NCBI RefSeq assembly: GCF_000743705.1
Contig: NZ_JQEZ01000003.1
Coordinates: 731,123-795,122, forward strand
Length of the DNA stretch: 64,000 nt
Source: Ruegeria halocynthiae
Lineage (GTDB): Bacteria > Pseudomonadota > Alphaproteobacteria > Rhodobacterales > Rhodobacteraceae
Direction of reading: 5' to 3'
The notes beneath the pieces were generated by a model. That model was not told the origin of the DNA. It saw nothing but the letters and a program-made list of their open reading frames with translations, and ran no database searches. The position numbers and the translations under genes are program-made. The stretch's first letter is position 1; each line of letters opens with the position of its first letter. Shown here piece by piece: positions 8,665-16,890 of this stretch.

Positions 8665-8703
8665 GAAAAAACGCCGCGCGATTTGGGTCGCGCGGCGTTT
8701 TGT
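8665..8703. terminator. Bidirectional rho-independent terminator between mlaC and the sugar ABC operon
   Basis: Stem aaaacgccgcgcga (from 8668) pairs with tcgcgcggcgtttt (to 8702), with a 6-base tttggg loop. A tracts on the left arm and T tracts on the right arm make it usable from both sides; the two flanking operons converge here. Confidence 0.88.
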
Positions 8704-8706
8704 TGT

Positions 8707-9804
8707 TCAGTTCAGCCGTTCGCCGGTTTCTTTGGCAAAATACGACACTTTGCTCATGTCAAAGGCCAGGTTCAGCATCTGACCGGCCTGCGCGCTGGTT
8801 TCCGCATGCAGCCGCGCGGTGACCTGCTTTCCGCCAAGCTCTGACACCACATAGGTATCGGCCCCCGCGGGTTCGACCATATCGATCATGCAAGCGGCCT
8901 CTTGCACGCCGGCACCGGCGCGAAACCCGGCCTCGGCGATGTCTTCGGGACGCAGGCCCAGGATCACATCCTGCGGCAGCGACAGGCCGCGCGCATCGTT
9001 CAGCACCAGCGTCTCGCCCGTCTCGCGTGCGATGGAAATCTGCGTCCCCGATCCGCTGTTCGACGCCTGCGCCGGGATCAGGTTCATCGCGGGCGAGCCC
9101 ATGAAATCGGCCACAAACAGGTTGGCAGGGTTGTTGTATATCTCGGCCGGGCTGCCGATCTGCTGCACGATGCCGCCCTTCAGAACAACGATCTTGGTCG
9201 CCAGCGTCATCGCCTCGATCTGGTCATGGGTCACATAGACGATGGATGCATCCAGCGTCTGGTGCAACTTCTTGATCTCGGTCCGCATCTCGACCCGCAG
9301 CTTGGCGTCCAGGTTCGACAACGGCTCGTCAAACAGGAACAGCTTGGGATCACGCACCAGTGCCCGTCCCATCGCCACCCGCTGACGCTGCCCGCCCGAC
9401 AATTGGCTGGGGCGGCGGTTCAGCAGCGGTTCGATCTGCAACAGCGCAGCGACATCTTTCAGCTTGGCCTCTTGCGTGGCGGCATCGACCCCGCGCACTT
9501 TCATGCCAAAGGTGATGTTCTTGGCCACCGACATGGTCGGATACAAAGCGTAAGACTGGAACACCATCGCGATGTCGCGGTCCTTGGGGCTGACGTGGGT
9601 CATGTCCTTGCCGCCGATGGACAGCGTGCCGCCGGTGATCGGTTCCAACCCTGCGATACAGTTCAGCAGGGTGGATTTACCGCAACCCGAAGGCCCGACC
9701 AGCACCAGGAAATCCCCCGGTTCGATTGAGATGTTGATGTCCTTCAGAATCTCGGTCGCGCCGTAATTCTTGTACAGATTTTGGATATCGAGAATGGGAG
9801 CCAT
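8707..9804 (-). CDS. Sugar ABC transporter ATP-binding protein (UgpC/MalK-type)
   Basis: A 365-residue ATPase of the CUT1 carbohydrate importer class. Walker A is GPSGCGKST (about 37-45), the Q-loop VFQSYALYP (about 82-90), the signature LSGGQRQRVAMGRAL (about 134-148), Walker B LFLFDEPLSNLD (about 155-166) and the switch histidine in THDQIEAMTL. The 120-residue C-terminal extension is the MOI/TOBE-like regulatory domain found in MalK and UgpC. It is the last gene of a four-gene operon and probably energises the permease pair just upstream. Confidence 0.93.
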   Translation of the reverse strand: MAPILDIQNLYKNYGATEILKDINISIEPGDFLVLVGPSGCGKSTLLNCIAGLEPITGGTLSIGGKDMTHVSPKDRDIAMVFQSYALYPTMSVAKNITFGMKVRGVDAATQEAKLKDVAALLQIEPLLNRRPSQLSGGQRQRVAMGRALVRDPKLFLFDEPLSNLDAKLRVEMRTEIKKLHQTLDASIVYVTHDQIEAMTLATKIVVLKGGIVQQIGSPAEIYNNPANLFVADFMGSPAMNLIPAQASNSGSGTQISIARETGETLVLNDARGLSLPQDVILGLRPEDIAEAGFRAGAGVQEAACMIDMVEPAGADTYVVSELGGKQVTARLHAETSAQAGQMLNLAFDMSKVSYFAKETGERLN

Positions 9805-9807
9805 GGG

Positions 9808-10707
9808 TTATCCCTTCACAGAGCCAGCGGTCAGGCCGCGGATGAAATACTTACCGGCAACGACATAGACGAGCAGCGTCGGCAGCCCCGCGATGATCGC
9901 GGCGGCCATGTCGACGTTGTATTCTTTGACGCCGGTGGTGGAGTTTACGATGTTGTTAAGCGCCACGGTCACGGGCTGCGTACCCGCCTGGCTGAAAGAC
10001 ACGCCAAACAGGAAGTCGTTCCAGATCTGGGTGAACTGCCAGATCACGGTCACCACGATGATCGGCAGCGACAACGGCATGAAGATCGACCAGAAGATCC
10101 GCAGGAACCCGGCCCCATCGACACGGGCTGCCTTGGTCAGCTCGGACGGAATGGTGACATAGTAATTGCGGAAGAACAGCGTGGTGAAGCCCAGCCCATA
10201 GATCACATGAACAAAGATCAGCCCCGGAATGGTTCCGGCAATCCCCATCATGCCCAGCAACCGCGCCATCGGCAGCAGCACAACCTGAAACGGGATAAAG
10301 CAGCCGAACAGCATCAGCGAGAAGATAATGTTGGCCCCTTTGAACCGCCATTGCGCCACGACATAGCCATTCAGCGCACCGATCAGGGTCGACAAAAACA
10401 CCGCAGGCACCGCGATCAGGACCGAGTTCCAGAAGTAAGGCCGCAGACCTTCACACTGGATACCGGTACAAGCCCCGGACCATGCGGTTTTCCAGGCGTC
10501 GAAGCTGACTTCGCGCGGCAGAGAGATCAGGGACCCGGTGCGGATTTCCTCAAGGCTTTTCAACGATGTGGTTAACATCACGAACAGCGGCATCAGGTAG
10601 TACAGCGCGAACAGGCCCAGCAGGACGTAAAGCAGCCAACGAAGGGCAATCTTGCCGGTGGCGCTCTGCGAGCGGGTTTGGGCTTGGGGCATCGACAGAT
10701 CAGTCAT
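9808..10707 (-). CDS. Sugar ABC transporter permease (MalG-type)
   Basis: A 299-residue inner-membrane protein with about six hydrophobic helices, beginning with LRWLLYVLLGLFALYYLMPL near 22-42. The cytosolic EAA loop is TKAARVDGAGFLRIFWSIFMPLSLP (starting about 197), the site that contacts the ATPase. The C-terminal region with VAGKYFIRGLTAGSVKG is typical of MalG/GtsC-type CUT1 permeases. It overlaps the preceding permease gene by 8 bases and lies 3 bases before the ATPase gene. Confidence 0.92.
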   Translation of the reverse strand: MTDLSMPQAQTRSQSATGKIALRWLLYVLLGLFALYYLMPLFVMLTTSLKSLEEIRTGSLISLPREVSFDAWKTAWSGACTGIQCEGLRPYFWNSVLIAVPAVFLSTLIGALNGYVVAQWRFKGANIIFSLMLFGCFIPFQVVLLPMARLLGMMGIAGTIPGLIFVHVIYGLGFTTLFFRNYYVTIPSELTKAARVDGAGFLRIFWSIFMPLSLPIIVVTVIWQFTQIWNDFLFGVSFSQAGTQPVTVALNNIVNSTTGVKEYNVDMAAAIIAGLPTLLVYVVAGKYFIRGLTAGSVKG

Positions 10708-11572
10708 TTTTCGCCCTCAGTTCTGAATAAAGATAAGGCACCACGATGGCAAAGACGACCAGCATCATGATCATCGCGGAAGACGCCGCCTGACCGATAT
10801 CGCCGCGCGAAAACGCCATGGCGTACATGTAGGTTGCGGGCAGATCGGTCGCATAACCCGGACCACCACCTGTCAAGGCGATGACCAGATCAAAGCTTTT
10901 GATCGCAAGGTGTGCCAGAACGATAAAGGCAGACAGGAAGATCGGGGCCATCGACGGGATGATGATCGCGGTATAGATGCGCCACGTGGGGATACCATCG
11001 ACCTGCGCGGCCTTGATGATCTCACCGTCCACCGACCGCAGCCCGGCCAGAAACAGCGCCATCACAAAGCCCGAGCTTTGCCAGATCGCAGCCAGAACGA
11101 TGGTGTAGATTGCGTAATCGGGGTTCACCAGCCAGTCGAATTCGAAATTCGGAAAGCCCCAGCCCTGTACCATGGATTCAATGCCCAGACCCGGGTTCAA
11201 AATCCACTTCCACGCGGTACCTGTCACGATCATCGACAGCGCCATAGGGTACAAATAGATGGTGCGGATCGCCCCTTCGACGCGGATCTTCTGATCCAGC
11301 AGGATGGCCAGCAACAGACCCAGCACCATCGCAATAACGATGAACAGCGCACCAAACAGGTACAGGTTGTTGATTGCCGTATCCCAACGGGGGGAATCGA
11401 ACAGGCGCTCATACTGAATGAAGCCATGAATCTCGTATTTCGGCAGTAGTTTCGATCGGGTCAGCGACACCCATGCGGTCCATCCGATAAATCCATAGAC
11501 AAAGATCAATACGGCGATGAACGACGGTGCCAGCACCACCTTGGGCAGGTGGTTTTCCAGCCATTCGGACAT
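10700..11572 (-). CDS. Sugar ABC transporter permease (MalF-type)
   Basis: A 290-residue inner-membrane permease with six predicted helices. The first helix is FIAVLIFVYGFIGWTAWVSL near 18-37, and the EAA loop is IKAAQVDGIPTWRIYTAIIIPSMAP near 186-210. Overall pattern and length match the glucose/mannose permease GtsB type more than the larger MalF. ATG has CGGAGG upstream. It is separated from the binding-protein gene by a strong intercistronic hairpin. Confidence 0.92.
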   Translation of the reverse strand: MSEWLENHLPKVVLAPSFIAVLIFVYGFIGWTAWVSLTRSKLLPKYEIHGFIQYERLFDSPRWDTAINNLYLFGALFIVIAMVLGLLLAILLDQKIRVEGAIRTIYLYPMALSMIVTGTAWKWILNPGLGIESMVQGWGFPNFEFDWLVNPDYAIYTIVLAAIWQSSGFVMALFLAGLRSVDGEIIKAAQVDGIPTWRIYTAIIIPSMAPIFLSAFIVLAHLAIKSFDLVIALTGGGPGYATDLPATYMYAMAFSRGDIGQAASSAMIMMLVVFAIVVPYLYSELRAKND

Positions 11573-11593
11573 TTTAGCCTCCGGGGGAGTTTG

Positions 11594-11620
11594 CCCTGCC
11601 CCGCATAACAGGGGGCAGGG
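11594..11620 (-). other. Intercistronic stem-loop between binding protein and permease genes
   Basis: A 9-base GC-rich perfect stem (ccctgcccc at 11594-11602 with ggggcaggg at 11612-11620) and a 9-base loop sits 10 bases after the binding-protein stop, with no T tract. Hairpins at this place in sugar ABC operons commonly stabilise the upstream message and lower expression of the permeases relative to the binding protein. Confidence 0.65.
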
Positions 11621-11629
11621 CCGGTAGGA

Positions 11630-12874
11630 TCAGTAGCTGTTGGCCACCGCGTCCGCCAGTTGCTGAACCGCGTCAGCCGAGGACATATCCGAGTTGAAAT
11701 GCGCGGTTACAACATCCGTGATCGCACCGGACTGCGACCCGCGCAGCGCCATGCCATGGGCATAAGACGGCAGCAACGAACCTGCGGCCGAGGTCGAGCC
11801 CATTTCTTCGGCCGACAGGTTGGCGCAGATGTCAAAGTCATCCAGTGCCACATCGGTTCGCGCGGGGATCGAGCCTTTGTTCAGGTTGAACACCTTCTGG
11901 AAGTTCGGCGCAACGATCAGCTTGGCCAGCAATTCTTGACCGGCTTTCTTGTCGTCACCGTCCACGCTGAACATGGCAAAGCTGTCGACGTTGTACAGAT
12001 ATCCGTCGCCGGGGGTCGAGGCGCACAGGAAATCTTCACCGGGGGTTTTGCCAGCCGCCAGAAACTCACCCTTGGCCCAGTCGCCCATGATCTGGAACGC
12101 GGCCTCGCCATTCATCACCATGGCAGTGGCCAGATTCCAGTCACGACCCGAGAAGTTTTCGTCCACAAAGCCGCGCATCGTGCGCATCTGGTCAAAGACC
12201 TGAACCATCGTGTCCGAGGTCAGCGCCTCGGGGTCCAGATCGACCAGCGCTTTTTGATAGAATTCGGGCCCACCGATGCCCAGCAGAACCGCTTCGAACA
12301 CAGTGGCGTCTTGCCAGGATTGACCGCCATGGGCCAGCGGGATCACACCGGCATCCATCAGCTTGACGGCGGCAGCGTTGAATTCATCCCATGTGGTCGG
12401 CATTTCGATGCCATTGGCGGCCAGAACATCTGCGTTGGCCCAAATCCAGTCGACGCGGTGCACGTTCACCGGTGCGGCGCACCATGTGCCCTCACATTTC
12501 ATGTGACCGGCAATGGACGCGGGCAGTACTTCTGCCCAGCCTTCAGCCTCGGCCACGCCCGAGATATCGGCCAGAACCCCCTCTTCGTACCATTCCTGAA
12601 TGGCGGGGCCTTTCAGTTGCACGGCGGTTGGCGCGTTTCCGGACAGAACACGGGCGCGAAGGGCGGTCATGGCCGCATCCCCGCCGCCACCGGCGACCGG
12701 CATATCAGTCCAGGTGCCACCGTTCGAGGCGAATTCCTCTTGCAGAACGGCAACCGATTTGGCCTCACCGCCCGACGTCCACCAATGCAGAACTTCGGCC
12801 TCTGGTTCGGCCAGAACCGACGACCCGGCTGCTACAGCCAGCGTCGATACAGTTGCTAACGCAAAACGCTTCAT
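11630..12874 (-). CDS. Sugar ABC transporter substrate-binding protein (glucose/mannose type)
   Basis: A 414-residue periplasmic binding protein, family 1, with a signal peptide (about 1-22). The mature start EVLHWWTSGGEAKSVAVLQ and the blocks GGGGDAAMTALRARVLSGNAPTA and VNVHRVDWIWANADV resemble the glucose/mannose-binding GtsA group (Pseudomonas and Thermus), so a hexose is the likely ligand; this is by family likeness only. The chosen ATG (before KRFALATVS) has GGAGGA eight bases upstream; a longer in-frame reading would put the signal peptide internal. First gene of the operon, divergent from an OmpR-type regulator. Confidence 0.93.
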   Translation of the reverse strand: MKRFALATVSTLAVAAGSSVLAEPEAEVLHWWTSGGEAKSVAVLQEEFASNGGTWTDMPVAGGGGDAAMTALRARVLSGNAPTAVQLKGPAIQEWYEEGVLADISGVAEAEGWAEVLPASIAGHMKCEGTWCAAPVNVHRVDWIWANADVLAANGIEMPTTWDEFNAAAVKLMDAGVIPLAHGGQSWQDATVFEAVLLGIGGPEFYQKALVDLDPEALTSDTMVQVFDQMRTMRGFVDENFSGRDWNLATAMVMNGEAAFQIMGDWAKGEFLAAGKTPGEDFLCASTPGDGYLYNVDSFAMFSVDGDDKKAGQELLAKLIVAPNFQKVFNLNKGSIPARTDVALDDFDICANLSAEEMGSTSAAGSLLPSYAHGMALRGSQSGAITDVVTAHFNSDMSSADAVQQLADAVANSY

Positions 12875-13004
12875 TTCGTGTCTCCTCCCTGAGAACTCAG
12901 TGACTGCAAAAGCAGCGATGCCCGCCATACTGAGACCTGATCCCCGTCTGGCAACGCGTAATTCGCCGCAAAACCTTGTCACTACCCAATTTTTCACCGC
13001 TTTT

Positions 13005-13049
13005 GTTACAGCGTGTTACGTTGACATTGAATCTGTTTCCATTCGTTAC
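13005..13049 (+). promoter_or_regulatory. 10-base-phased GTTAC boxes upstream of the two-component operon
   Basis: GTTAC occurs at 13005, 13015 and 13045, with GTTTC at 13035; all are on the same face of the helix with offsets of 10, 20 and 10. OmpR-family regulators bind direct repeats with a 10-11 base period, so these could be two tandem sites, one pair at 13005/13015 and one at 13035/13045. A TTGACA lies between the pairs at 13021-13026. The region is shared with the divergent sugar operon. Confidence 0.4.
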
Positions 13050-13092
13050 AATGGACAACGCAAGCAGGGCACAGACCGAGAGGGCAATCAGA

Positions 13093-13830
13093 GTGAACAT
13101 TCCGCGGCTGTTGGTGGTGGATGACGACCCCGAAATGCGGTCGATGATGACCCAGTTTCTGCATCAAAACGGGTTTATCGCCCTGCCCGCCAGCTCTGAG
13201 GCCGAGATTCGCACGCATCTGACGGCGGGGCGCATTGATCTGATCCTGCTGGATGTGATGCTGGGCGATGAAAACGGTATCGAGATATGTGCCCGCCTGC
13301 GGGCCGAACAGGATGTGCCGATCATCCTGGTCTCGGCCCTATCGGCGGATCATCAGCGCATGGCCGGATATGAGGTGGGTGCCGACGACTATATCGCCAA
13401 ACCGTTCAATCCACAGCTGTTGCTGGCCCGGGTCCGTGCGGTGATGCAACGCGCCCGGCGCACACCCTCGCTGGCTTATCGCCGCCGCACGCGCAGTTTT
13501 CAGTTCAACGCCTGGACCTATGACGGCAAACGGGACGAGGTGCATTCGCCCGAGGGCTATCTGGTCTCGCTGTCGCAACGGGAAACCGCGCTGCTCAAGG
13601 TGCTGCTGGCCAACCCGCATATTCCCCTAACCCGGGATGAGATCGCCGCCGCGCTGGACGTAACCGGCGAGGGCGACAAGCCCGAGGCACAGGGCCGCGC
13701 CATCGATATGCTGGTGGGGCGTCTGCGCTGCAAGATCGAGGCCAACCCGAAAGACCCGCAGATGCTGCGTACAGAACGCGGGGTTGGATATATCTTTGCC
13801 GCCGAGGTTACGGTGGAAGAGGACGCATGA
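13093..13830 (+). CDS. OmpR-family response regulator
   Basis: A 245-residue DNA-binding response regulator. The receiver domain shows the acidic pocket DDDPEM (10-12), phosphoacceptor Asp54 in LLDVMLGDENG, Ser81 and Lys103 in YIAKPF. The C-terminal winged helix (about 140-240) ends RTERGVGYIF, a hallmark of the OmpR/PhoB class. The GTG at 13093 is chosen because GAGAGGG precedes it and the receiver fold starts right there; an ATG at 13051 would add 14 residues and falls next to possible control elements. It overlaps the kinase gene by ATGA. Confidence 0.9.
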   Translation: MNIPRLLVVDDDPEMRSMMTQFLHQNGFIALPASSEAEIRTHLTAGRIDLILLDVMLGDENGIEICARLRAEQDVPIILVSALSADHQRMAGYEVGADDYIAKPFNPQLLLARVRAVMQRARRTPSLAYRRRTRSFQFNAWTYDGKRDEVHSPEGYLVSLSQRETALLKVLLANPHIPLTRDEIAAALDVTGEGDKPEAQGRAIDMLVGRLRCKIEANPKDPQMLRTERGVGYIFAAEVTVEEDA

Positions 13831-15278
13831 CCGGACGCACCCCGCGCCTGCGCAGCCTGGGTTGGATCTGGACCGGGGCGGCCTTTGCCTCGGGCCTGTT
13901 GTCTGCGGGGTTGTGGTTTGCCTCGGCCCGCGCGTGGGACAGTTTTCTGACCCACGCCTATGTCGCCGGGTTCGCCGTCTACGAAGAGTTGCGGGTTGGC
14001 GGGACACCGCCACCGGGGATCAGGATCACCCCGTTGCCGCCCGGGGCGGCGCAATTGGCGGATGCCGGGCAGTTCGAACAATTGCCCGGCCTGTCGGACC
14101 GCAGCTTTGTCACCAACCTGTCGATCCGGACCAACAATTCCGCCCCTCTCAGCGGGCGCGAACTGACATTGGCGGTGATGTCCGACCGGTTGGTCTATCC
14201 CGTGTCCGATATTCTGTCGCGCACTGACCAGACCGGACCCGAGAAGATGGGCAACCTGACCCGCCTGCTGGCCACCTATTGCAGCGAACCGGTCCTGATC
14301 GCACGGTTCGGGCGCAACCCCTGGCAGCGGGTGGACGGGACCGATCTCTGGGGCTGCAAGGCCGCACCCACCGACCTGCGCCTGCCTGCCATTCTGGCCG
14401 CGATTGTCGCGCTGGCAGTCATTTTAACGTCGGTCGGCAATGTTTCGGACAGTTTCACCCGGTTCTCGACCGCCCTGCGCGACCGCAAACGCCGGGGCGG
14501 GCCAAACAGCTATGAACCCGACGGCCCGGCAGAGCTGCGTGAGATCGTATTGGCGGTGAATGATCATCTGGATGCCGAACGTGCACAGTTGGAAAAACGT
14601 GCCACCGTTCTGTCCGGGGTCAGCCATGATCTGGGCACGCCCGCCACCCGCGTCCGCCTGCGTGCGGCGTTGATCGCCGATGACGAGCTGCGCGAAAAGC
14701 TTGAGGCGGATGTGGATCAGATGACCGGCATGATCGAAAGCGTGCTGACCTATACGCGATCGGAACTCAGCATCGAAGAACCACGGCAGATTTCACTGAC
14801 GTCTCTGGTCGAGGCTCTGGTCGCCGACTATCAGGACATGGACTTGCCGGTGACGCTAAGGAAAATCGCCCCGGTCGCGGTTGCGGGCGCGACCTCGGTC
14901 TTCATGTCGCGGCGCGGGCATGGGTCGCTGCCGGAAACGCGGCGCATGTTGGTGATGGGGCGGCCGGTCTCTCTCAGACGGGCGCTGACCAATCTGGTCG
15001 ACAATGCGCTGAAGTATGGCCGCCACGCCGAGGTTCAGCTGGAAACCGACGCCCGAACGGCGACCATCACCGTCGAAGACAAGGGGGCTGACTTATCTGT
15101 TTCAGATATCGAGGCCCTGATGGCGCCGTTTCGGCGCGGGTCCAACATCGGGTCTTCTGACGGGTTCGGGCTGGGCCTGACCATCGTCGCCACCGTTGCC
15201 GAACAGCATGGCGGCACATTGCGTTTCGAATCCGGCGAGCAGGGCCTGCGCGCGAGATTGCAAATCACCCGGCAATGA
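13827..15278 (+). CDS. Sensor histidine kinase (EnvZ-like, class I)
   Basis: A 483-residue inner-membrane kinase. Transmembrane segments lie at about 12-32 and 186-204, flanking a 150-residue periplasmic sensor region. The H box is SHDLGTPATRVRLR with His267, the N box LVDNALKYG with Asn403, and the G2 box GFGLGLTI at about 456-463. The G1 box is DKGAD, short of the usual DxGxG glycine. Insert 350-375 (around RRGHGSLPETRR) is unusual between DHp and ATPase parts. Cognate partner of the preceding regulator. Its end is 4 bases from the convergent fliP. Confidence 0.9.
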   Translation: MTGRTPRLRSLGWIWTGAAFASGLLSAGLWFASARAWDSFLTHAYVAGFAVYEELRVGGTPPPGIRITPLPPGAAQLADAGQFEQLPGLSDRSFVTNLSIRTNNSAPLSGRELTLAVMSDRLVYPVSDILSRTDQTGPEKMGNLTRLLATYCSEPVLIARFGRNPWQRVDGTDLWGCKAAPTDLRLPAILAAIVALAVILTSVGNVSDSFTRFSTALRDRKRRGGPNSYEPDGPAELREIVLAVNDHLDAERAQLEKRATVLSGVSHDLGTPATRVRLRAALIADDELREKLEADVDQMTGMIESVLTYTRSELSIEEPRQISLTSLVEALVADYQDMDLPVTLRKIAPVAVAGATSVFMSRRGHGSLPETRRMLVMGRPVSLRRALTNLVDNALKYGRHAEVQLETDARTATITVEDKGADLSVSDIEALMAPFRRGSNIGSSDGFGLGLTIVATVAEQHGGTLRFESGEQGLRARLQITRQ

Positions 15279-15282
15279 CCGT

Positions 15283-16014
15283 TCAGGTCATATAACTGCG
15301 CACCAACGCGCCTGCGATCAGCGACCAGCCATCTGCTATCACGAAAAACGCCAGCTTGAACGGCAGTGACACGGTCGCGGGCGGCACCATCATCATCCCC
15401 ATCGACATCAGCACCGCCGCCACCACCAGATCAATGATCAGGAACGGCAGGAAGATCAGGAAACCGATCTGAAATGCACGTGCGATTTCGGACAGCATGA
15501 AGGACGGCATCAAGATCGAAAGCGGCGCTTCGGGCGTCAGTGCGATGGCCTCGCCACCGGGCCGCAGGGCCGCCATCGCATGGAACGTATCCGCATCCAT
15601 CCGCGCGGCCATGAAAGCGCGAAACGGTTGAATTGCGATTTCCAACGCAGGTTCAACCTCCATCGTTTCTTCGACCATCGGTCGGATGCCGGTCGCCCAT
15701 GCCTCGGAAAAGACCGGCTCCATGATGAAGTAAGTCAGGAACATTGCCAGGCTGACAATCAACATATTGGGCGGCGATTGCTGCAATCCGATACCCTGCC
15801 GCAGAATGGCCAGAACAGTGATCAGAAACGGGAAGCAGGTGATCATGATCGCCAGCCCCGGCGCAAGGCTGAGAACCGTGATCAACAGGATCAACTGGAT
15901 GGTGCGCGCCGAGATCGAGCCCCCCTCGCCCAATGACAGCGACAGTTCCTGCGCTGCAGCCAGGGATGGGGACAGCGTCGCCAGCGCGACGACCAGCCAA
16001 AGCAGGCAGCGCAT
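15283..16014 (-). CDS. fliP: Flagellar type III export protein FliP
   Basis: A 243-residue inner-membrane protein of the flagellar export gate (FliPQR). It has a cleavable-looking leader ending AAAQ, then LILLITVLSLAPGLAIMITCFPFLITVLAILRQGIG (condensed: LAPGLAIM, TCF, RQGIG) near 40-78, and the C-terminal PSFMLSEI, GFLIFLPFLIIDLVVAAVLMSMGMMM-type block near 170-215; all are family hallmarks. The ATG shares one base with the fliN stop (TGATG). Last gene of the fliF-fliH-fliN-fliP operon. Confidence 0.96.
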   Translation of the reverse strand: MRCLLWLVVALATLSPSLAAAQELSLSLGEGGSISARTIQLILLITVLSLAPGLAIMITCFPFLITVLAILRQGIGLQQSPPNMLIVSLAMFLTYFIMEPVFSEAWATGIRPMVEETMEVEPALEIAIQPFRAFMAARMDADTFHAMAALRPGGEAIALTPEAPLSILMPSFMLSEIARAFQIGFLIFLPFLIIDLVVAAVLMSMGMMMVPPATVSLPFKLAFFVIADGWSLIAGALVRSYMT

Positions 16015-16301
16015 CAACCGATCCCGTTCTGCAGATCCGCGATTTCGGTCAGGCGCACCGCCAGTTGGCCGGCCTGATCGCCCTCCATCTCTTCCAGCAA
16101 GCCACGGGCAACCAGTTGATCACCGACGTACAGATCGACCGGATCCTCGATCCGCTTGTCCAGGGTCAGCACGGCGTTTTCACCCATGTTCAGCAAATCG
16201 CGGATCAATGGGCGCGCCCGCCCGACTGAGACCGTGACCTCGATAGGGACCGCTTCGAACGGGTTGGATTTCTCGGGTTTCGGGGTCTGGGGATCACTCA
16301 T
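16014..16301 (-). CDS. fliN: Flagellar motor switch protein FliN
   Basis: A 95-residue C-ring component that controls rotor direction and docks export cargo. The SpoA-type core is IPIEV-like VPIEVTVSVGRARPLIRDLL (about 18-37), then GENAVLTLDKRIEDPVDLYVGDQLVARG (about 40-67), the standard FliN pattern ending in VRLTEI. Length matches short FliN proteins. The start overlaps the fliH end by 8 bases. Confidence 0.94.
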   Translation of the reverse strand: MSDPQTPKPEKSNPFEAVPIEVTVSVGRARPLIRDLLNMGENAVLTLDKRIEDPVDLYVGDQLVARGLLEEMEGDQAGQLAVRLTEIADLQNGIG

Positions 16302-16890
16302 GGTTCACTGCCTCTTTTGCCTCAAATACATATGCGTCGAATGCCCCGGCGACGGCGTCGAGCAGGCCGCTGCAATCCACCTCGCGCTGGGATGTGCCAA
16401 CCTGCAACCGCGCCTGACCGGGGGTCAGCGACGGATTCTCGATCACGCGGGTGGGGGCGGACAGATCCTGCGGCACCATCGCCTCCACCTCGGTTGCGCG
16501 GCCCTGGGGCACGAAGATTTGCATCGGCTGGCCGATCTGGTCGCGCGCCATTTCGGTCAACTGCTCGACCAACCGGGCGGCAAACCCCCGATCCAGCGTT
16601 TCGGGCAAGACGGCATCCACCAGACTCTGGAACATCGGCTCCAGCGACAGGGTCATCCGGGTGGCGGCCTCATGATAGGTAAAGGACATATCCTCGAGCG
16701 ATTTGGCCAGTTCGGCCGAGATCTGACCCCGGCTTTGTTCCTGCGCCTGAACCGCGTCTTCCCAACCGGCGCTATAGCCCTGCTCGAAGGCGGCCAGCCG
16801 CTGTTCTTCCAACGCCTCTTCGTCCAGCAGGTGCAGTTTGCCACCCCCGGCTTGCGACGTGAAATCCTCAAGAAGATGGGCAATCGACAT
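16294..16890 (-). CDS. fliH: FliH-like flagellar export ATPase regulator
   Basis: A 198-residue protein with a FliH-like plan: an N-terminal acidic region, a long helical middle (about 22-90, with the AFEQGYSAGWEDA motif typical of FliH) and a C-terminal alpha/beta domain ending VDCSGLLDAVAGAFDAYV. FliH inhibits the FliI ATPase and tethers it to the export gate. Sequence likeness is modest and the call leans on position between fliF and fliN. The ATG overlaps the fliF stop by one base (TGATG); a GTG lies immediately before it. Confidence 0.78.
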   Translation of the reverse strand: MSIAHLLEDFTSQAGGGKLHLLDEEALEEQRLAAFEQGYSAGWEDAVQAQEQSRGQISAELAKSLEDMSFTYHEAATRMTLSLEPMFQSLVDAVLPETLDRGFAARLVEQLTEMARDQIGQPMQIFVPQGRATEVEAMVPQDLSAPTRVIENPSLTPGQARLQVGTSQREVDCSGLLDAVAGAFDAYVFEAKEAVNHE

